A stretch of 8,506 nt of DNA from DASUMP01 sp036277635 (lineage in GTDB: Bacteria > Actinomycetota > Acidimicrobiia > IMCC26256 > PALSA-610): positions 1 to 8,506 of the forward strand of contig DASUMP010000242.1 of NCBI GenBank assembly GCA_036277635.1. The letters run 5' to 3'. This document shows, piece after piece, positions 1 through 5,159 of the stretch. Position 1 is the first letter of the stretch; each line of letters starts with the position of its first letter. The notes beneath the pieces were generated by a model. The model was not told the origin of the DNA. It saw only the letters and a list, made by a program, of their open reading frames with translations, and did not search any database. The position numbers and the translations under genes are program-made.

Positions 1-907
1 ACGAGAGCGCCGGTCGGCCGAAGCTGCGCGCCGCGAAGATCAGCGCGACGCCGGGGATGATCATCGACCCGACGAGGATCACTTCCTCGCGATAGCGCCG
101 TCTGAGGTACGGGGCGAGGATCGTGCCGAGACCGTTGCCGACGCCGCTCGTGAGCAGGATCACTCCGTACATCCACGCGGGTTCGCCGCGCGCTTTGAGC
201 ACGATCGCGGCGAAGAACGTGGTGAAGCCGACGACGCCGCGCAGCATCCCCATCGCGGAACCCGCGAGACGGATGCTGGCGACGTGGAGGGCCTCGCGCT
301 CCTCTTGCGTCTCGGGGCGACCCTGCGCTTGCGCGCGGGGGATCTGGAATGCGGCGAGCGCGCCGAGCCCGAAGACGATGACGGCGAACCGGAGCACCCA
401 CTCGCCACCGAACAGCTGGAGGATGCCGGCGGCGGGGAGGCCGCCGACGATGCCGGCGAGCACGCTGATGAGCGCGAGGCGCGAGTTCGCGAGCACCAGC
501 TCGTTCTGGTCGTCGACGACGGCGGGGACGAGCGAGCTCTTCGCGACCTGTTGGCCCTTGGCGAGCACCAGGGTGAGGAACGCGAGGGGGTACAGGAGCA
601 GGCCGTCGAGGTTGCTCGCCATGAACAGGCAGAGGACGGCCCGGCCGGCGGCGGACGCCGCGAACATCAGGCGCCGGCCACCCTTCGAGCGGTCGAGGAG
701 CGGGCCGAGCACCGGCGCGACCAACGCGAACGGGGCGAGCGTGAAGACGAGGTAGAGCAGGACGCGCGGGCGCGCGTCGCTCACGTCGACGGTGAAGAAC
801 AGGGAGTTCGCGAGCGCGACGGTGACGAAGACGTCGCCGCTGACGCCGAGCGCGTGGGCGACCGCAAGCCGCGCGAACGGCGTCATCGTCGTGCTCTCGG
901 GGCGCAT
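1..907 (-). CDS. MFS transporter, N-terminal part (cut by left window edge)
   Basis: This minus-strand frame stays open from an in-frame TAG at 926-928 to the window edge, giving 302 codons from ATG 907. The protein is strongly hydrophobic, with about nine membrane-spanning stretches visible: roughly residues 12-38, 49-71, 80-98, 102-117, 142-165, 169-188, 220-237, 246-268 and 276-293. Between helices 2 and 3 lies a motif-A-like loop, VLGPLLDRSKGGRR (66-79), and a basic repeat of it, APYLRRRYREE (265-275), follows helix 8. This is the two-fold MFS pattern. A hydrophilic, charged loop at about 190-210 is the usual central loop. MFS proteins usually have 400-450 residues, so the last three or so helices are missing. 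The substrate cannot be told; it is probably an exporter-like permease. ATG 907 has no Shine-Dalgarno sequence. ATG 886 (codon 8) has a weak GAGAG seven bases upstream and may be the true start. The gene is transcribed away from ppk1. Confidence 0.85.
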   Translation of the reverse strand, partial: MRPESTTMTPFARLAVAHALGVSGDVFVTVALANSLFFTVDVSDARPRVLLYLVFTLAPFALVAPVLGPLLDRSKGGRRLMFAASAAGRAVLCLFMASNLDGLLLYPLAFLTLVLAKGQQVAKSSLVPAVVDDQNELVLANSRLALISVLAGIVGGLPAAGILQLFGGEWVLRFAVIVFGLGALAAFQIPRAQAQGRPETQEEREALHVASIRLAGSAMGMLRGVVGFTTFFAAIVLKARGEPAWMYGVILLTSGVGNGLGTILAPYLRRRYREEVILVGSMIIPGVALIFAARSFGRPALS

Positions 908-950
908 CGAAGTCGTCGCGGGAGGCTAGCGCCGGGTGCGCGCGGGGCTT

Positions 951-964
951 CGCGCCGCGGCGCG
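951..964. repeat. Perfect 14-base GC-only palindrome
   Basis: CGCGCCGCGGCGCG reads the same on both strands and sits about 44 bases upstream of the MFS start at 907. It could be an operator or a hairpin in the MFS 5' leader. In DNA this rich in G and C it could also be chance. Confidence 0.35.
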
Positions 965-1086
965 CGGGCGCGTTGCTTCACCGCCGTGTCACGCGTTCGT
1001 CATCACGTCGCCAGGGCTTCGCAACCTCGGATCTCTAGCGTTGCCGGCGCAGCCCACCCCGGCTGACGGCGGCACTCCCCGGCCGC

Positions 1087-1126
1087 CGGTCCGTGTGCGC
1101 GACACGCGGACCGCACGTGCACGGTC
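1087..1126. repeat. Overlapping inverted repeats upstream of ppk1
   Basis: CGGTCC at 1087-1092 can pair with GGACCG at 1108-1113. The stem is extended inward by GTGT (1093-1096) pairing with ACAC (1102-1105) around a GCGCG loop, leaving a two-base bulge (1106-1107). The same GACCG (1109-1113) can instead pair with CGGTC at 1122-1126 across an 8-base spacer. That spacer contains most of the palindrome GCACGTGC (1113-1120), with a CACGTG core. The two hairpins exclude each other. They may be a regulator site or an RNA leader element for ppk1; no function is established by sequence alone. Confidence 0.35.
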
Positions 1127-1215
1127 GGTACTCCCCCGGGTCCCGACCCACGAATCGACGGCCGTCCGGACCTCCACCCCGGGCGGCCGTCGCGTTCTCG
1201 GCCCGTTCCGACCGT

Positions 1216-1223
1216 GGGAGGAG
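1216..1223 (+). promoter_or_regulatory. Strong ribosome binding site before ppk1
   Basis: GGGAGGAG is a near-ideal Shine-Dalgarno sequence. It ends 9 bases before ATG 1233, which opens a three-codon ORF, but 17 bases before the ppk1 ATG at 1241, which is too far for ordinary direct initiation. It lies immediately inside the alternative GTG start at 1214, so it cannot serve that codon. This argues against the longer ppk1 start. Confidence 0.6.
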
Positions 1224-1232
1224 CCACGTACC

Positions 1233-1244
1233 ATGCAGTCATGA
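1233..1244 (+). other. Possible three-codon leader ORF (MQS) overlapping the ppk1 start
   Basis: ATG CAG TCA TGA is placed 9 bases after the strong ribosome binding site at 1216-1223. Its stop overlaps the ppk1 ATG as ATGA (1241-1244). A ribosome ending here would be positioned to restart on ppk1. The arrangement is directly visible; its use in translation is inference. The alternative is direct, long-spaced initiation at 1241. Confidence 0.35.
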
Positions 1245-3313
1245 GTCCCCCGGATGTCGTCGGAGAACCGGTCGACTCCGCAGCGCGGTACCTGAACCGC
1301 GAGCTGTCGTGGCTCGACTTCAACGCCCGGGTGCTCGCGCTCGCCGAGGACCCCGAGCAACCGCTGCTCGAGCGGGTGAAGTTCCTCGCCATCTTCTCGA
1401 GCAACCTCGACGAGTACTTCCAGGTGAGGGTGTCCGGCCTGAAGGAGCAGATCGCGCTGGGCGTGCGCAGCACGTCGCCCGACGGGCTCGACCAGGTGGA
1501 ACAGCTGCGTGGCATCCGCAGCCGGGTCGAAGACCTCGTGGCGCGCCAGTCGGCGGTGTTCACCAAAGAGGTGCTCCCCGCGCTCGAAGCCGTCGGCATC
1601 CGCTTCGCCGAGTGGGACGAGCTCACCGACGACGACCGAGCGCGCCTCAGCCACGAGTTCGACGAGCGCATCTACCCGGTGCTCACCCCGCTCGCCGTCG
1701 ACCCCGCGCACCCGTTCCCCTACATCTCGAACCTGTCGCTGAACCTCGCGGTCGTGGTGCGCAACCCGGTGTCGGGCGAAGAGCGGTTCGCGCGCGTGAA
1801 GGTGCCGCCGCTGCTGCCGCGGTTCGTCGCGCTCGACAAGGAGCGGTTCGTACCGCTCGAACAGGTCATCGCCGCACACCTCTCCACGCTCTTCCCGGGC
1901 ATGGAGGTGCTCGGGCACCACGCGTTCCGGGTCACGCGCGACGCCGACTTCGAGCTCGCCGACGACGCCGAAGACCTGCTCGCGGCGATGGAGCTCGTGC
2001 TGCGCCAGCGCACGAAGTTCGGTGCCGCCGTGCGCCTCGAGGTCGACACCCGGATGGCCCCCGACGTGCTCGACGTGCTCGTGCGCGAGCTCGAGGTGAC
2101 CCCCGCCGACGTCACCGTGGTCGACGGGCCGCTCGACCTCGCCGGGCTCACCGCGCTCTACGACCTGCGCCGCCCCGAGCTGAAGTACCCGCGGTTCGCG
2201 CCGCAGACGCCCGCGGTGCTCGCCGGCGGCGACGACGCCGACTTCTTCTGGACGATGCGCGGCGGCGACGTGCTCGTGCACCACCCCTACGACTCGTTCG
2301 CGACGTCGATCGAGGCGTTCGTCGCCCAAGCCGCGCGCGATCCCGCGGTGCTCGCGATCAAGCAGACGCTCTACCGGACCGGCGGCGACGAAGCCGGCAT
2401 CGTGTCGTCGTTGGTGGAGGCGGCCGAGGCGGGAAAGCAGGTCGTCGCGCTCGTCGAGCTGAAGGCCCGCTTCGACGAGCAGGCGAACATCCAGCGGGCC
2501 CGCCAGCTCGAACAAGCGGGCGCGCACGTGGTCTACGGGCTCGTCGGCCTGAAGACGCACGCGAAGACCTTGCTCGTGGTGCGCCAAGAGGCCGACGGCA
2601 TCCGCCGCTACTGCCACGTGGGCACCGGCAACTACAACCCGAAGACGGCGACGCTCTACGAAGACCTCGGCATCCTCTCCGCGGATCCCGAGCTCAACGC
2701 CGAGCTGAGCGAGCTGTTCAACCACCTCACCGGCTACAGCCGCCCGCGCGAGTACAAGCGGCTGATCGTCGCGCCCACCCACGCACGCGCCCGGCTCCTC
2801 GACCTCATCGCCGGCCAGGCCCATCCGGGCGGCCAGATCACGATGAAGATGAACGCGCTCGTCGACTCCGTGCTCGTCGACGCGCTCTACGACGCCTCGG
2901 CCGCCGGCGCCCGCGTCGATCTCGTCGTGCGCGGCATCTGCTGCCTGCGCGCGGGCGTGCCCGGTCTGTCGGACAACATCACCGTGCGCTCGATCGTCGG
3001 TCGCTACCTGGAGCACTCGCGCATCTTCCGCTTCGGGGAACCCGGTGCCGACGACACCGAGTACGTCACCGGTTCCGCCGATCTCATGCCCCGCAACCTC
3101 GACAAGCGCGTGGAGGTGCTGTTGCGGGTCACCGACCCGCGCACGCGTGCGCGCTTCGACGAGGTGCTCGACATCAACTTCGCCGACGACGTGCTCGCGT
3201 GGGAGCTCCAGCCCGACGGCACGTGGCGCAAGATCCCGACGGTGCACGGCGTCGAGTCGCACCTGCGGTTCCAGGAGCTCGCGGTCGCGCGCGCCCACGT
3301 GCGCGATGGGTGA
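1241..3313 (+). CDS. ppk1: Polyphosphate kinase 1
   Basis: PPK1 reversibly transfers the gamma-phosphate of ATP to inorganic polyphosphate, usually as a membrane-associated oligomer. The 690-residue product matches the usual family length. The N domain opens with RYLNRELSWLDFNARVLALA and SSNLDEYFQVRVSG. A head domain follows (about 115-315), then two phospholipase-D-like catalytic domains. Landmarks are HHPYDSF (347-353), KQTLYRT (374-380), KARFDEQANI (from 408), GLKTHAK with the expected phosphorylated histidine H440, HVGTGNYNP (459-467), YLEHSRIF with the second catalytic histidine H592, and GSADLMPRNLDKRVEV. Every key residue is intact. I chose ATG 1241 because homology starts just after it; in-frame GTG 1214 would add nine residues but has no ribosome binding site. 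The stop lies inside the next gene, giving an 8-base overlap. Being first in a four-gene operon, its promoter should lie in 908-1240. Confidence 0.97.
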   Translation: MSPPDVVGEPVDSAARYLNRELSWLDFNARVLALAEDPEQPLLERVKFLAIFSSNLDEYFQVRVSGLKEQIALGVRSTSPDGLDQVEQLRGIRSRVEDLVARQSAVFTKEVLPALEAVGIRFAEWDELTDDDRARLSHEFDERIYPVLTPLAVDPAHPFPYISNLSLNLAVVVRNPVSGEERFARVKVPPLLPRFVALDKERFVPLEQVIAAHLSTLFPGMEVLGHHAFRVTRDADFELADDAEDLLAAMELVLRQRTKFGAAVRLEVDTRMAPDVLDVLVRELEVTPADVTVVDGPLDLAGLTALYDLRRPELKYPRFAPQTPAVLAGGDDADFFWTMRGGDVLVHHPYDSFATSIEAFVAQAARDPAVLAIKQTLYRTGGDEAGIVSSLVEAAEAGKQVVALVELKARFDEQANIQRARQLEQAGAHVVYGLVGLKTHAKTLLVVRQEADGIRRYCHVGTGNYNPKTATLYEDLGILSADPELNAELSELFNHLTGYSRPREYKRLIVAPTHARARLLDLIAGQAHPGGQITMKMNALVDSVLVDALYDASAAGARVDLVVRGICCLRAGVPGLSDNITVRSIVGRYLEHSRIFRFGEPGADDTEYVTGSADLMPRNLDKRVEVLLRVTDPRTRARFDEVLDINFADDVLAWELQPDGTWRKIPTVHGVESHLRFQELAVARAHVRDG

Positions 3314-4181
3314 GCGAGCGCGCCGCGCGCGCGCCGGAACCGTCGTCCACGAGGCGATCGCCGGGTCGATCGAACGGTTCCGCGCCCACGAGCCCGACGT
3401 GCTCGCGGGGCACGATCCCGAAGCGGTGCACCAGGCGCGGGTCGCGACCCGCCGGCTCCGTTCGGACCTGCGCACGTTCCGCCCGTTCCTCGAGCGCGAG
3501 CCCGCCGGGGAGCTGCGCGCCGAGCTGCGCTGGCTCGGCGCCGAGCTCGGTGCCGTGCGCGACGCGGAGGTCTTGACCGAACGGCTCCGGCGGCACGTCG
3601 CCGGCGTCCCCGCCGACCATCGACTCGCGCTCGAGCCGGTGTTCGCGCGCCTCGAGCGGCGCTGGATCGACGCGCGCGCCGATCTGCTGGAGACGCTCCA
3701 CTCCGCCCGTCACGAGGCGCTCGGCGAACGGCTGGCGCGCTGGCACGCCGACCCGCCGCGTCGGGGCCGCGCCGACCGGCGCGCCCGCGACGTGCTCCCA
3801 CCGTTGGTCGAACGGCCGTGGGGGAAGCTGGCGGCGGCGGTGCGGGCGCTCGGTCCCGAGCCGGCCGATGTCGACCTGCACGCGGTGCGCATCCTGGCCA
3901 AGCGCACCCGCTACGCCGCCGAGGCGATCGCCCCGGTCGCGGGCGCACGGATGCGGCACCTCGGTCGCCGACTCGCCGACCTCCAAGACGTGCTCGGCGA
4001 GCACCAGGACGCCGTCGTCGCGCACGCGTGGTTGGCGAAGGTGGCCGCCGACGCCGATGCCGAGGTGGCGTTCGCCGCCGGGATGCTGGCGGCGGTCGAG
4101 CACACCAGCGCGCACCGGGCCCGCGCCGAGTTCCCGCGGGCGTGGACACGGGCGCGCCGCGCCCACCGCGACCTGCGGTGA
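3306..4181 (+). CDS. CHAD-domain protein (polyphosphate-binding)
   Basis: The 291-residue, Arg/Ala-rich, mostly helical protein is a stand-alone CHAD (conserved histidine alpha-helical domain). Each half begins with the family signature. The first is HDPEAVHQARVATRRLRSDL, with H36, H42 and a run of arginines. The second is DLHAVRILAKRTRYAAE, with H192, followed by RHLGRRLADLQDVLGEHQDA with H218 and H233. CHAD domains form two four-helix bundles around a basic groove, bind inorganic polyphosphate, and are often encoded beside polyphosphate enzymes. No catalytic CYTH domain is attached, so a binding or granule-associated role is more likely than an enzyme. ATG 3306 overlaps the ppk1 stop by 8 bases and has no Shine-Dalgarno of its own, pointing to translational coupling. 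The same frame is open upstream to 3045 inside ppk1, but the CHAD homology begins only after 3306. There is no signal peptide or membrane segment, so it is probably cytoplasmic. Confidence 0.92.
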   Translation: MGERARRARAGTVVHEAIAGSIERFRAHEPDVLAGHDPEAVHQARVATRRLRSDLRTFRPFLEREPAGELRAELRWLGAELGAVRDAEVLTERLRRHVAGVPADHRLALEPVFARLERRWIDARADLLETLHSARHEALGERLARWHADPPRRGRADRRARDVLPPLVERPWGKLAAAVRALGPEPADVDLHAVRILAKRTRYAAEAIAPVAGARMRHLGRRLADLQDVLGEHQDAVVAHAWLAKVAADADAEVAFAAGMLAAVEHTSAHRARAEFPRAWTRARRAHRDLR

Positions 4182-4585
4182 CCGAGCGGCTCGTCGAGGC
4201 TGCGGGCGGGGTCGTCGTGCGCGCCGCCGGACCCGACGCCTTCGAGGTGCTCGTCGTGCACCGGCCGCGCTACGACGACTGGAGCCTCCCGAAGGGCAAG
4301 CTCGATCCCAGCGAGAGCTTCGAGGCCGCGGCGCTCCGCGAGGTCGAAGAGGAGACCGGGATCCGGGCCCAGTTGGGTCCCGAGCTGGCGACGATCCGGT
4401 ACACCGACCGGCGCGGGCGCCCGAAAGTCGTGCGTTACTGGCAGATGACGGTCGTCGCCGCCGGGCCGTTCGAGCCCAACGAAGAAGTCGACGAGATCCG
4501 GTGGGTCCCCGCTGGCGACGCGGCCGGGTTGCTCACCTACGATGCCGACCGTCAGCTCGTCGCCGCCATCGGAGCGTCGCGATGA
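4178..4585 (+). CDS. mutT1: Nudix hydrolase, MutT1 N-domain type
   Basis: The 135-residue protein carries a complete Nudix box at 40-62: G40, E46, then REVEEETGI (54-62), supplying the metal-binding glutamates. It is preceded by HRPRYDDWSLPKGKLDPSE, which closely resembles the N-terminal domain of mycobacterial MutT1. That enzyme hydrolyses 8-oxo-GTP and related oxidised nucleotides and dinucleoside polyphosphates. Diadenosine polyphosphate or oxidised-nucleotide hydrolysis is therefore the best guess; substrate choice cannot be read from the sequence. In mycobacteria this domain is fused to a histidine phosphatase domain, whereas here it ends in a TGA and the phosphatase is the next gene. 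GTG 4178 overlaps the CHAD stop as GTGA. It lacks a Shine-Dalgarno, so translation probably depends on coupling. The same frame is open upstream from 3818 but without homology. Confidence 0.93.
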   Translation: MTERLVEAAGGVVVRAAGPDAFEVLVVHRPRYDDWSLPKGKLDPSESFEAAALREVEEETGIRAQLGPELATIRYTDRRGRPKVVRYWQMTVVAAGPFEPNEEVDEIRWVPAGDAAGLLTYDADRQLVAAIGASR

Positions 4586-5043
4586 TCTTCTTGCTTCGAC
4601 ACGCCAAGGCCGGCGACCGCAGCCAGTGGAGCGGCGACGATCGCCTGCGCCCGCTCAGCCGCGCCGGACACGCGCAGGCGTTCGCGCTCGTCGACCAGCT
4701 CGCGAGCACGCCGTTCGAGCGGATCGTGTCGAGCCCGTACGTGCGCTGCATGGAGACGGTCGTTCCGCTCGCCGGCGCACGAGGCGTCGCGATCGAACCG
4801 TCCGATGCGCTCGCGGAAGGCGCGCCGCTGCACGAAGCGCTCGCACTGATGGGCAAGCACATGGAGCACGGCGCGGTCTTGTGCACGCACGGCGACATCG
4901 TCCCGATGGTGCTCTCGCACCTCGCGGCGAACGGTGTCGCGGTCGATCCCGACCCCCGCTGGCCCAAGGGCAGCACGTGGGTGCTCGAGACGACCGGCGC
5001 CGACATCGTCGCCGCCCGGTACCTCCCTCCGCCCGTCGAATAG
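4582..5043 (+). CDS. SixA-like histidine phosphatase (MutT1 C-domain type)
   Basis: The 153-residue histidine phosphatase superfamily protein opens with IFLLRHAKAG, placing the phosphorylated catalytic H7 after R6. It continues with RPLSRAGHAQA, then SSPYVRCMET (R55), an acidic residue at E79, and the second active-site histidine H103 in LCTHGDIV. The RHA form rather than RHG is typical of SixA-like proteins, which remove phosphate from phosphohistidine or small phosphorylated molecules. In mycobacterial MutT1 the equivalent domain is fused behind the Nudix domain and helps process the nucleotide product. Here it follows directly, with its ATG overlapping the Nudix TGA as ATGA. A GGAG at 4571-4574, 7 bases upstream, can support initiation. 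The two proteins probably work as a pair on the same nucleotides. No clear terminator follows the TAG. Confidence 0.9.
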   Translation: MIFLLRHAKAGDRSQWSGDDRLRPLSRAGHAQAFALVDQLASTPFERIVSSPYVRCMETVVPLAGARGVAIEPSDALAEGAPLHEALALMGKHMEHGAVLCTHGDIVPMVLSHLAANGVAVDPDPRWPKGSTWVLETTGADIVAARYLPPPVE

Positions 5044-5056
5044 GGACGAAAGGCTC
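5043..5056. promoter_or_regulatory. DosR/DevR-like box 1 upstream of nifJ
   Basis: GGGACGAAAGGCTC has the 5-4-5 layout of the DosR palindrome (GGGAC, four bases, GTCCC). The left half-site is perfect and the right half has two mismatches. It begins on the last base of the phosphatase stop codon and is 103 bases upstream of nifJ. The match is by eye to the mycobacterial consensus and is tentative. Confidence 0.3.
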
Positions 5057-5074
5057 CCGTCGACCCCGGCGCGC

Positions 5075-5088
5075 GGGCCGTAGGACCC
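5075..5088. promoter_or_regulatory. DosR/DevR-like box 2 upstream of nifJ
   Basis: GGGCCGTAGGACCC has two half-sites, GGGCC and GACCC, around four bases. Read on the minus strand it is GGGTCCTACGGCCC, two changes from GGGACCTTCGGCCC, a form of the DosR-type motif I recall from other actinobacteria. Its centre is 32 bases, about three helical turns, from that of box 1, so two dimers would sit on the same face of the DNA. It lies 71 bases before the nifJ start. Confidence 0.35.
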
Positions 5089-5148
5089 TGCCGGATCGAC
5101 CCCGTTGCGGCCGACGCTGGTGCGAAGCGGCATCGTGCCGCACACGGC

Positions 5149-5153
5149 GGGAG
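5149..5153 (+). promoter_or_regulatory. Ribosome binding site of nifJ
   Basis: GGGAG ends 6 bases before ATG 5160, a normal spacing. This supports that start and shows nifJ can be translated independently of the upstream operon. Confidence 0.7.
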
Positions 5154-5159
5154 TCCTCG

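Larger units (their letters stand above)
908..1240. other. Divergent intergenic region between MFS gene and ppk1
   Basis: This 333-base gap lies between two genes transcribed away from each other, so it should hold the promoters of both. I found no convincing -35/-10 pair on either strand, which is common in high-GC actinobacterial DNA. What can be seen is a perfect 14-base palindrome at 951-964, a cluster of inverted repeats at 1087-1126, shorter ones at 1138-1149 (GGGTC/GACCC arms) and 1164-1171 (GTCCGGAC), and a strong ribosome binding site at the right end. Open frames cross the region but show no recognisable protein. Confidence 0.6.

Noticed and set aside
123..1066. Plus-strand open frames of 210 and 260 codons opposite the MFS gene
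   Set aside because: Low-complexity translations without domains. The minus-strand frame here has clear membrane helices and MFS loops and runs off the window edge.
1214..1240. Longer ppk1 start at GTG 1214
   Set aside because: The only strong ribosome binding site begins inside or after this GTG, none precedes it, and the nine added residues show no family similarity. ATG 1241 is preferred.
989..3475. An 828-codon open frame on the minus strand opposite ppk1
   Set aside because: Same antisense artefact: no domain, biased composition, and it covers a fully conserved ppk1 with all catalytic residues.
1093..3576. An 827-codon plus-strand open frame overlapping ppk1 out of frame
   Set aside because: Arg/Ala/Pro-rich translation with no motifs; a frame shadow of ppk1.
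5043..5058. Possible terminator hairpin after the phosphatase gene (GGGA ... TCCC)
   Set aside because: The stem is only four base pairs with an 8-base loop and no following T run, too weak for an intrinsic terminator. The sequence is better described as part of a DosR-like box.
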